Assembly: GCA_019634595.1 (NCBI GenBank) | Contig: JAHCBC010000003.1 | Location: 310,001-374,000 of the forward strand | Direction of reading: 5' to 3' | Source of the DNA: Akkermansiaceae bacterium | Lineage (GTDB): Bacteria; Verrucomicrobiota; Verrucomicrobiia; Verrucomicrobiales; Akkermansiaceae | Length of the DNA: 64,000 nt | Shown here: piece by piece, positions 18,383 through 28,245 of the stretch | How positions within the stretch are numbered: position 1 is the stretch's first letter | Layout of the letters: each line of letters opens with the position of its first letter | Notes under the pieces: model-generated | The model's input: only the letters and a program-made list of their open reading frames with translations | Databases searched by the model: none | Told to the model about the DNA's origin: nothing | Made by a program: the position numbers and the translations under genes

Positions 18383-18403
18383 AATCCGTGTAATCCGTGG
18401 TTT
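18374..18403. repeat. Right inverted repeat of the GxxExxY unit
   Basis: AATCCGTAAAATCCGTG continuing into TAATCCGTGGTTT is the reverse complement of the left arm with two differences. The gene's TAA stop lies inside it. Confidence 0.85.
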
Positions 18404-18431
18404 CCCATCCCCTTTCCTAAAAGACGCACCC

Positions 18432-20282
18432 ATGCCCTGGATCCTACTCTTTCTCCCTCTGGCCGTCGCCGCGGCCAACCAGCTCGTTCTGAAGAAGACG
18501 GGCCTGGCTCCGCTCGTTTCGACCGGATCATCGGTTGCGACTTTCATCATCGCGGTGCTGCTGCTCGGCAAGACCGGCACGTATGATTTCCAGTGGGCGA
18601 CCATCAGCGACTTCTCCGTCAACATCGGTGTCCAGCTCGACAAGCTTTCCACCGGCATGATGATCGTGGTGACCGGCATCGGCATGCTGGTGCACATCTT
18701 CTCGCTCGCCTACATGAAGGATGACGAGGCGAAGGCCCGCTACTTCACCGGCCTGTCCCTGTTCATGTTCTCGATGACCGGCATCGTGCTGGCGTCGAAC
18801 TTCATCATGACCTTTATTTTCTGGGAGCTGGTCGGTCTCAGCTCCTACCTGCTCATCGGCCACTGGTACCAGAAGGACTCCGCGGCGGACGCGGCGAAGA
18901 AGGCGTTCCTCGCCAACCGCGTGGGCGACTTCGGCTTCATGGTGGGCATCCTGATGATCTGGGGCATCACCGGCACGCTGACCTTCGGCGGCATGGCCGA
19001 TGGCATGAAAGCCTTCGGCGCGGACAACGCCGGTTACTTCGCCCAGAACTCCGCCGCCTACGGCTGCATCCTTTCCATGGCGCTGCTCTTCGTCTTCTGC
19101 GGCGCGGTCGGCAAGTCCGCCCAGCTCCCGCTCCACGTCTGGCTGCCGGACGCAATGGAAGGCCCCACTCCGGTGTCCGCCCTCATCCACGCCGCGACCA
19201 TGGTCGCCGCCGGTGTCTACATGCTCTTCCGCGTCCAGCTTTCCCTTGCCCTGCCTGAGGATGTCCTCGCCGGTCTGTTCTCCAGCCAGGTCATCGCCTG
19301 GGTAGGTGGCATCACTTCGCTGGCCGCCGCGCTGATGGCGACCCAACAGGACGACATCAAGAAGATCCTCGCCTACTCCACGCTCTCCCAGCTCGGCTAC
19401 ATGGTGATGGCCGTCGGCCTCGTCTCCGGTGAGGCTGGCATGTTCCATCTTTTCACCCACGCCTGGTTCAAGGCCCTCCTCTTCCTCGGTTCCGGCGCGA
19501 TCATCTACGCCTGCCACCACGAGCAGAACATCTGGAAAATGGGCGGCCTGCTGAAGAAGATGCCCATCACCGGCATCACCTTCGCCATCGGCACCGCAGC
19601 CCTGATCGCCGTGCCCTGGGTCACCGCCGGTTTCTGGTCGAAGGAGGAAATCCTGGCCGCCGCCTGGAATGGGAACAAGGCGCTGTTCGGCATCGCCGTT
19701 TTCGTCGCCTTCCTGACCACCTTCTACATGACCCGCGCGTTCGTGGTCACCTTCCTCGGCAAGCCGCGTGACGAACACGGTGCCGGCCACGCGCACGAAG
19801 TCGGCCCGCTGATGTCCATCCCGCTGGTGGTTCTCGCCGTGATGGCGGTGATCGCCGGTTTCACCTTCCTGAGCGGCCCGCTCAACGCCTACCGCCCCAT
19901 CCATGAAGGCGGTCACGCGGAAGGCCACGGCGTCATCCTGGGTGCATCCATCGCCTCCCTGCTGCTTGGTCTGGCCGTTGGTTTCGTCCTCTACAAGGGC
20001 AAGGACAAGGACCCGCTCTCCGTCCCGCTGTTCAAGAACCGCTTCTACATCGACGGCTTTTACGACAACTTCCTGGTCCGCTACTTCCAGGATGCCTTCG
20101 CCGCCATCGTCCATTTCTTCGACGAGCTTTTCATCAACGGCATCTTCGTCGGCGGTCTGAGCCGCGGCGCGGAGTCCCTTGGCAACGCCTTCCGCAAGGT
20201 CCAATCCGGCAGCCTCCAGGCCTACGCCTTCGCCTTCGGCATCGGAACCCTCCTCGTCATCTACTTCACGGTTTTCTATTGA
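18432..20282 (+). CDS. nuoL: NADH-quinone oxidoreductase subunit L
   Basis: This is the largest antiporter-like, proton-pumping membrane subunit of complex I, with the long lateral helix. The 616-residue length is normal. Conserved segments are FTFIFWELVGLSSYLLIG-type (seen as MTFIFWELVGLSSYLLIGHW, about 126-145), KKAFLANRVGDFGFMVG (about 157-173), LPLHVWLPDAMEGPTPVSAL (about 232-251, TM7 Lys region) and LAYSTLSQLGYMVMAVG (about 314-330). The lateral helix and final membrane segment end at IYFTVFY. A leader gap of about 28 bp separates it from the GxxExxY unit, so it may have lost the ribosome-coupled context seen elsewhere in the operon. Confidence 0.97.
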   Translation: MPWILLFLPLAVAAANQLVLKKTGLAPLVSTGSSVATFIIAVLLLGKTGTYDFQWATISDFSVNIGVQLDKLSTGMMIVVTGIGMLVHIFSLAYMKDDEAKARYFTGLSLFMFSMTGIVLASNFIMTFIFWELVGLSSYLLIGHWYQKDSAADAAKKAFLANRVGDFGFMVGILMIWGITGTLTFGGMADGMKAFGADNAGYFAQNSAAYGCILSMALLFVFCGAVGKSAQLPLHVWLPDAMEGPTPVSALIHAATMVAAGVYMLFRVQLSLALPEDVLAGLFSSQVIAWVGGITSLAAALMATQQDDIKKILAYSTLSQLGYMVMAVGLVSGEAGMFHLFTHAWFKALLFLGSGAIIYACHHEQNIWKMGGLLKKMPITGITFAIGTAALIAVPWVTAGFWSKEEILAAAWNGNKALFGIAVFVAFLTTFYMTRAFVVTFLGKPRDEHGAGHAHEVGPLMSIPLVVLAVMAVIAGFTFLSGPLNAYRPIHEGGHAEGHGVILGASIASLLLGLAVGFVLYKGKDKDPLSVPLFKNRFYIDGFYDNFLVRYFQDAFAAIVHFFDELFINGIFVGGLSRGAESLGNAFRKVQSGSLQAYAFAFGIGTLLVIYFTVFY

Positions 20283-20301
20283 GCTTCCGGAGCGCCTTTC
20301 C

Positions 20302-20318
20302 CTGAAAACTGAAAACTG
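20302..20318. repeat. Short 7-bp-period repeat in the nuoL-nuoM gap
   Basis: CTGAAAA-CTGAAAA-CTG are two perfect heptamers plus three bases in the 55-bp gap between nuoL and nuoM. Confidence 0.6.
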
Positions 20319-20337
20319 CCACCTAGCAAACTTTCAA

Positions 20338-21768
20338 ATGCTCGCCCTCCTCGTCTTTCTCCCGATCATCGCCTTCGCCGCGATCCTGCTCGGCGCGCCC
20401 GCAAGGTCCTCCGCCATCGCGGCGGCGGCGATCAACCTGTTGCTCGGACTCGCAGCCACGGTCACCCCGAAGGCGGCGTGGGCGTTCAACCTGCCGGTTC
20501 TGGAAAAACCGGCGCTCCACCTTTCCTTCGCCTTCACGGACGGCATGAGCCTGGTGATGGTGCTGCTGACGGTCATCGTCACGCTGGCGGCCGTTCTCTC
20601 CGGCCAGTCCCCCGCCGGGAAAGAGAAGCTCTACTTCGGTTCTTCCCTGCTGATCTCCGCCGGTGCGCTGGGCGCGTTCGCCGCCACCGACCTGTTCTTC
20701 TTCTACGCCTTCCACGAACTGGCGCTCATCCCCACCTTCCTGATGATCGGCATCCTCGGCCGCGGTGACCGCCGCGAGATCGCGTGGAAGATCACCATCT
20801 ACCTCGGTGTCGGCTCCATCATCCTCCTCGCAGGCCTCGTCTGGCTGGCGAACCTCACCGGCAGCTACGACATCCCGACGATGATCGCCAACAAGGCGAT
20901 GATCCCGGCGGAGGCGCAGAAAGGCATCGCCGCGCTGCTCATCATCGGCTTCGGCACGCTGGTGTCCCTCTTCCCCTTCCACTCCTGGGCCGCCCCGGCC
21001 TATGCCAGCGCACCCGCACCGGTGGCCATGCTGCACGCCGGTGTGTTGAAAAAATTCGGCCTCTACGGCCTGCTCCGCCTCGCCATCCCACTGGTGCCGG
21101 AAGGCCTGCAACAGTGGCTGACCCCGCTGCTGGTCCTGCTGCTGGGCAACATCCTCTGGGTCGGCCTCGTCACCATTTCCCAGAAGCGCCTGGATACCCT
21201 GCTGGGGAACTCCTCCGTGATGCACATGGGCTATATCTTCCTAGCCATCGCCGCGCTGATCGCCGTTCCCGGTAACACCCTCGCGCTTCCCGCCGCCGTC
21301 ATCCTGATGTTCGCCCACGGTGTCTCCATCGCGCTGCTGTTCGGCCTGGCCGACCGCATCGAGCGCAACACCGGTTCGCTCGATCTGGCGGACCTCGGTG
21401 GCCTTGCGAAATCCGCCCCGACGCTCGCCTTCCTCTTCGGCATCGCCGCCATGGCCTCCATCGGCCTGCCGGGGCTGGCGAACTTCTCCGGTGAGGTGCT
21501 GGTCTTCCTCTCCGCCTTCAAGGACTACTCCCCGACCGCGGGCCTCGGCCCGGTCCAGATCGCCTGCATCCTGTCCGTATGGGGTGTGGTCATCAGCGCC
21601 GTCTACATGCTGCGCGCCTACCGCCGGATCTTCCACGGCCCGGCCGTGAAGCTCACCACCTCCGCTCCGGACATCACCTTCGCCGACCGCGCCCCGGCCC
21701 TGATCCTGATCATCGCCCTGCTCGCCGTCGGTCTCTACCCGAACCTGCTGCTCAATCTGCTCAAGTAA
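20338..21768 (+). CDS. nuoM: NADH-quinone oxidoreductase subunit M
   Basis: This is the second antiporter-like proton-pumping subunit of complex I. I chose the ATG at 20338 (MLALLVFLPIIAFAAILLG); the upstream open frame that overlaps nuoL is low-complexity and rejected. That gives 476 residues. Family features are FFFYAFHELALIPTFLMIG (TM5 glutamate, about 120-138), FPFHSWAAPAYASAPAPVAML (TM7 Lys-loop region, about 215-235) and NSSVMHMGYIFLAIAALIA. It ends with GLYPNLLLNLLK. Confidence 0.95.
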   Translation: MLALLVFLPIIAFAAILLGAPARSSAIAAAAINLLLGLAATVTPKAAWAFNLPVLEKPALHLSFAFTDGMSLVMVLLTVIVTLAAVLSGQSPAGKEKLYFGSSLLISAGALGAFAATDLFFFYAFHELALIPTFLMIGILGRGDRREIAWKITIYLGVGSIILLAGLVWLANLTGSYDIPTMIANKAMIPAEAQKGIAALLIIGFGTLVSLFPFHSWAAPAYASAPAPVAMLHAGVLKKFGLYGLLRLAIPLVPEGLQQWLTPLLVLLLGNILWVGLVTISQKRLDTLLGNSSVMHMGYIFLAIAALIAVPGNTLALPAAVILMFAHGVSIALLFGLADRIERNTGSLDLADLGGLAKSAPTLAFLFGIAAMASIGLPGLANFSGEVLVFLSAFKDYSPTAGLGPVQIACILSVWGVVISAVYMLRAYRRIFHGPAVKLTTSAPDITFADRAPALILIIALLAVGLYPNLLLNLLK

Positions 21769-21778
21769 GGTTTTTCCA

Positions 21779-21799
21779 CTGATCACCGATCACTGATCA
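21779..21799. repeat. Short 7-bp-period repeat in the nuoM-nuoN gap
   Basis: CTGATCA-CCGATCA-CTGATCA are three heptamers with one substitution, in the 47-bp gap before the nuoN ATG. Confidence 0.65.
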
Positions 21800-21815
21800 C
21801 TCTCCACTTCTTCCC

Positions 21816-23330
21816 ATGCCCGCCTATTATCTCGAAGCCCTGACCGTCACCCTCGGCATCGTCCTGCTGATGGCCGAAGCCTTTTCTCCGGGCAAAAGCA
21901 AGGCGTGGCTCGGCATTGCCGGTGCCATCGGCCTGGCGGTCATCCTGGTCCTGACGTTCACGGCGGTCGGACCGGCGGCGAACCCCGAAGCCGCATGGGC
22001 AAAGTGGCCGCTCTGGAACTTCTACCAGTTCGACGCTTCCGCGAAGTTCTACAAGATCTTCTCCCTGCTCACCACCATCCTCGTCCTGCTGCTGGCCGTG
22101 GACTACCGCAAGGTGCTGGCCCGCTTCACCGAGCATCCGGGTTCCGAAAACGGCACCGGTGAATACTACTGCCTGCCCATCTTCGCCTGTGCGGGGATGA
22201 TGTGGGTGGCATCCGCTAAGGATCTGGCCGGTGCCTTCGTCGCCCTGGAGCTGGTCACCATCACCTTCTACATCCTCGTTTCCTTCATGCGCCGGAACGT
22301 CGGCTCGCTGGAGGCAGGGGTGAAATATCTTATCATCGGCGCGCTGAGCACCGGCTTCCTCATCTATGGCATCGCCTGGGTCTATGGCACCCTCGGCACC
22401 ATGAACCTCGCGGAGATGTCGGAAGCGCTCATCCCCCGCCTGGTCACCCCCATCGCATCGGAGCCGGTTCCATATCCCGCCGTTCCCCAGCTTCCGCTGC
22501 TGTTCGGCATCTCCCTGGTCCTCATCGGCCTGGGCTTCAAGATCGGCGCGGTTCCGACCCACATCTGGATCCCCGACGTCTACCAAGGTGCTCCGACGCC
22601 AACCACGGCCTTCCTTTCCGTCGGATCAAAAGCGGCGGGTTTCATCCTGCTGATGCGCTTCCTGGAGCCATTCCTGGCCAGCGACCTCACCCGCGGCTCA
22701 GTCATCACGTTGCTGGCGATCCTGGCCGGTGCCACCCTCCTGTTCGGAAACCTGGCCGCCATTTCCCAATCCAACTTCAAGCGCCTGCTCGGCTACTCCT
22801 CCATCGCCCACGCCGGTTTCCTCCTCCTCGCGCTGGCTGCCGGAAATCCCGGCTCCGACAAGACCCTCAGCTCGAACGAAGCGGCATCCTTCTACCTCGC
22901 CACCTACCTGCTCATGACTCTGGGCGTGTTCTTCGTGCTTTCCCAGATCCGCATCCAACGCGACGGCGAGTCGATCAATGACTTCAATGGCCTCGGCAAG
23001 ACGAACCCGACGTTGGCCTTCGCCCTGACCGTCCTGCTCGCCGCGCTGGCAGGTGTCCCGCTCACCGCAGGCTTCTACGGCAAGTTCTTCGTCTTCTCCC
23101 TCGCGGTGGAGGCCGATCTCTGGATTCCCGTGGTGATCGCCTTCATCGGTGCCGCCGCCGGTTTCTACTACTACTTCAAGGTCATCCGCGCCATGTGGTG
23201 GTCCGCACCGGCAGAAGGTGCTCAACCGCTGGTGCTGCCTACCATCACCAAGGCAGCCGTGGGCGTCCTCACCGCCGCCGTCCTGCTCTTCGGCATCTGG
23301 CCGCAGCCGATCCTCGCGCTGCTGAAGTGA
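21816..23330 (+). CDS. nuoN: NADH-quinone oxidoreductase subunit N
   Basis: This is the third antiporter-like proton-pumping subunit, closing the nuo cluster. The 504-residue protein has about 14 hydrophobic helices. Motifs are SAKDLAGAFVALELVTITFY (TM5 glutamate), GLGFKIGAVPTHIWIPDVYQ (TM7, about 231-250), GAPTPTTAFLSVGSKAAGF (about 251-269) and KRLLGYSSIAHAGFLLLAL (about 325-343). It ends WPQPILALLK, normal for NuoN. A GNAT gene follows 32 bp downstream on the same strand. Confidence 0.97.
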   Translation: MPAYYLEALTVTLGIVLLMAEAFSPGKSKAWLGIAGAIGLAVILVLTFTAVGPAANPEAAWAKWPLWNFYQFDASAKFYKIFSLLTTILVLLLAVDYRKVLARFTEHPGSENGTGEYYCLPIFACAGMMWVASAKDLAGAFVALELVTITFYILVSFMRRNVGSLEAGVKYLIIGALSTGFLIYGIAWVYGTLGTMNLAEMSEALIPRLVTPIASEPVPYPAVPQLPLLFGISLVLIGLGFKIGAVPTHIWIPDVYQGAPTPTTAFLSVGSKAAGFILLMRFLEPFLASDLTRGSVITLLAILAGATLLFGNLAAISQSNFKRLLGYSSIAHAGFLLLALAAGNPGSDKTLSSNEAASFYLATYLLMTLGVFFVLSQIRIQRDGESINDFNGLGKTNPTLAFALTVLLAALAGVPLTAGFYGKFFVFSLAVEADLWIPVVIAFIGAAAGFYYYFKVIRAMWWSAPAEGAQPLVLPTITKAAVGVLTAAVLLFGIWPQPILALLK

Positions 23331-23362
23331 GCCGCTCCACCGCGATGTAGGACGTCTTTACG

Positions 23363-23878
23363 ATGAGCCGATTCTCCATCCGTCCCTACCGCCACGAGGA
23401 TGTGGATGCGGTCCATGCGGCCGCCAGTGAATCGATCACCCACATCTCTCCGTGGATGGGTTGGCTCACTCCTGCCTACCAACCTGCGGATGCGGAGTTC
23501 TGGGTCAACAAGGTGGTGTCAGAATGGGGTATCCACAGCTACGAACACCTGATCATCGACGACTCCGACGGCTCCATCGCCGGGGCTTGCGGATTGAACC
23601 ATCTGGATCGGGTCAATCGTTTCTGCAACCTGGGCTACTGGATCCGTTCCTCCCGTCTCAGGCAGGGCGCGGCGCGTGCGAGCACCTTGCTCCTGCGTGA
23701 CTTCGGCTTCACGGTGGCGGGCATGAACCGCCTGGAGATCGTCGTCGCCACCGGAAACGTCGCCAGCCGCAAAGTGGCGGAGAGCGTGGGAGCCGTCCAC
23801 GAAGGCATCCTCCGGAAGCGCCTCTGCGTGGGGGATGTCGCCCACGATTCGCACATGTTCGCCCTCATCCGGGAGTAG
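23363..23878 (+). CDS. GNAT-family N-acetyltransferase
   Basis: This 171-residue GNAT protein of the RimJ/RimL group has RFSIRPYRHEDVDAVHAAA at the start, DSDGSIAGACGLNHLDRVNR (strands 3-4), then NLGYWIRSSRLRQGAARAST, where the usual Q/RxxGxG/A acetyl-CoA loop is R-Q-G-A. The C-terminus NRLEIVVATGNVASRKVAESVG is standard. The acceptor is unknown. It may be carried on the nuo transcript but has no evident link to respiration. Confidence 0.88.
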   Translation: MSRFSIRPYRHEDVDAVHAAASESITHISPWMGWLTPAYQPADAEFWVNKVVSEWGIHSYEHLIIDDSDGSIAGACGLNHLDRVNRFCNLGYWIRSSRLRQGAARASTLLLRDFGFTVAGMNRLEIVVATGNVASRKVAESVGAVHEGILRKRLCVGDVAHDSHMFALIRE

Positions 23879-23906
23879 TTGCCTGAATCCGTTCCCACTC
23901 CGATCC

Positions 23907-24380
23907 ATGGCCACCTTCAAGTTCACCCGTGACGAATACCTCGCCGCTTCCCTGAGCCTGGCGAAGCAACGAACGCTCCGTTTCATCCTCTTTCTCGCTG
24001 CCGTGGTGGTAGCCATCGCCACCTTCCGGGTGATCCGGAATGACAATGTGCTGGCCGCCGCGCCCTACGTGGTGGCGTTGCTGGTGATGGTGCCCACCGT
24101 CATCTTCGTCCTGAGGCACCGGTTGGGAAAGACCTTCGACGACCAGGCCTCCCTCCGTGAAACCTTCACGGTGGAGATCAACGCAGAGGGCATCCGCTAC
24201 AGCCACTCCACCGGCACCCGTCTGCTGGGCTGGGACCGGATCCGGAAATGGAGCGAGGACCGCCGCTTCATCTTCCTGTTCGAGAGTGACCTCCACGCGC
24301 GCATCCTGCCAAAGCGGGCTTTGTCAGAGGAGGAGGACCGCTTCGTCCGCGAACGCCTGTCCGGCGTGAGCGGAAAGTGA
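23907..24380 (+). CDS. YcxB-like membrane protein
   Basis: I chose the ATG at 23907 (MATFKFTRDEYLAASLSLAK), giving 157 residues. The protein has two adjacent transmembrane segments (about 27-43 and 51-72), then a soluble C-terminal domain of beta strands with TVEINAEGIRYSHSTGTRLLGW and FIFLFESDLHARILPKRALS. This is the pattern of the YcxB family, whose function is unknown; KRAL(S/T) near the end is a typical family block. It lies 28 bp after the GNAT gene and ends before a terminator-like hairpin that belongs to the opposite strand. Confidence 0.8.
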   Translation: MATFKFTRDEYLAASLSLAKQRTLRFILFLAAVVVAIATFRVIRNDNVLAAAPYVVALLVMVPTVIFVLRHRLGKTFDDQASLRETFTVEINAEGIRYSHSTGTRLLGWDRIRKWSEDRRFIFLFESDLHARILPKRALSEEEDRFVRERLSGVSGK

Positions 24381-24422
24381 TACGGTGACGGACCGGAGCG
24401 CGGGCTTCTAGCCTACCCAAAC

Positions 24423-24453
24423 AAAAAGCCGCCCCGGTTTCCCGGGACGGCTT
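24423..24453 (-). terminator. Rho-independent terminator of the pyruvate phosphate dikinase gene
   Basis: A 12-bp stem with one mismatch (AAGCCGCCCCGG / CCGGGACGGCTT) and a 4-base loop is followed on the minus strand by TTTTTG. It starts 26 bp after the dikinase stop. It could also work weakly for the plus-strand genes ending at 24380. Confidence 0.85.
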
Positions 24454-24478
24454 CAAGGATATCAGGTATCAGGAAGAA

Positions 24479-27379
<2,901 letters not shown>

Positions 27380-27645
27380 CGTGGTTGGTATGTCAGGTTA
27401 TTGGCTAGGGCTGGGATTGCAGGAAAAATGCAACTCAAAACCCCAGCGCAAGGCGCGGGAGGCTAACAACAGGTGCAACTCTGTCAATCGGACAGTTGCC
27501 ACAAATGTGCGGTTCATCCACGTTCCACGGGTGTTCCGCGGCGCGGCCGGACATCGGAACCCCGGCCGTGGGGCCACCCCTGCGCCACATCATTCCGCCG
27601 ATGCGTCACCACGCCTGACGGACCCGCAGCCAACCACGGATCCCC

Positions 27646-28221
27646 TCACTTCACCCGCGAGCCGTTGAACTTCTCCAGATCGTAGCCGATCTTCTTCGCC
27701 GCGAGATCATAGATGCCGAAAAAGGACTCCACCTTCTGCTTCTCCCCGCCCCGCGCGTTCACGGAGAGTAGCAGCGATTTCGAGTCCGCGGCCCAGCCGG
27801 TGAAGCGGACATAGACGTGGTCCATGGCGTCCGCCTTCTTCCGGTCACCACCGCATGCGGCGAGCAATGCCACGTCACCGATGTCCGTGTCCTTCTCCTG
27901 GTTGTAGATCATCCCGTTTTCCCGGCGGAAAGCGTTGAGGAAAACACCCACGCTGCCGCCACCGCTCTGGATGACGATCCACGAGTCATCCGGTGACACG
28001 AACACCTCGGTGTTCGCCACGGTCAGCGCGTCGGAGAGTTTCTGCGCGGCGGATTCGCCCTGGTCGCCTTCGGAGATGAAGACCTCCGCGCTGTCCTTCC
28101 CCGCGACGACATGCCAGGCGATCTTCCCGCTGGAGGAGAGACCATCCTTCCTTTCCTCCTGCGCCACCACGGCGGAGAAACCGGCGAGAAACACCATGGA
28201 AACGACGGCGAGGAATTTCAT
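27646..28221 (-). CDS. Secreted protein of unknown function
   Basis: This 191-residue protein has a clear signal peptide (MKFLAVVSMVFLAGFSAVVA, cleavage near residue 20). The mature part is predicted mostly beta from alternating patterns (KIAWHVVAGKDSAEVFISEG, DDSWIVIQSGGGSVGVFLN, MDHVYVRFTGWAADSKSLLLSV). The last part resembles WD/beta-propeller-like repeats of periplasmic sensors, but too little is present to assign a fold. It lies 25 bp after the CoaE-Rho frame on the same strand, so it may be the last gene of that transcript. Confidence 0.75.
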   Translation of the reverse strand: MKFLAVVSMVFLAGFSAVVAQEERKDGLSSSGKIAWHVVAGKDSAEVFISEGDQGESAAQKLSDALTVANTEVFVSPDDSWIVIQSGGGSVGVFLNAFRRENGMIYNQEKDTDIGDVALLAACGGDRKKADAMDHVYVRFTGWAADSKSLLLSVNARGGEKQKVESFFGIYDLAAKKIGYDLEKFNGSRVK

Positions 28222-28245
28222 GGCGGTGGTGGTTGGACTTTCCGG

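Larger units (their letters stand above)
17904..18403. mobile_element. Repeat-bounded GxxExxY unit inserted between nuoK and nuoL
   Basis: The ~500-bp unit has terminal inverted repeats of about 30 bp, each made of three CACGGATT-like units at a 9-bp period: left 17904-17933, right 18374-18403. The arms differ at only two positions when one is reverse-complemented. The single gene starts two bases after the left arm and its stop lies inside the right arm. No target-site duplication is obvious. Whether it moves is unknown; the layout of one nuclease-fold gene with matched termini, in a place where nuo operons normally have nothing, suggests an inserted cassette. Confidence 0.6.

Noticed and set aside
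20179..20337. A longer nuoM N-terminus overlapping the end of nuoL.
   Set aside because: The extra residues are Ser/Pro-rich shadow of nuoL; the hydrophobic NuoM start is at 20338.
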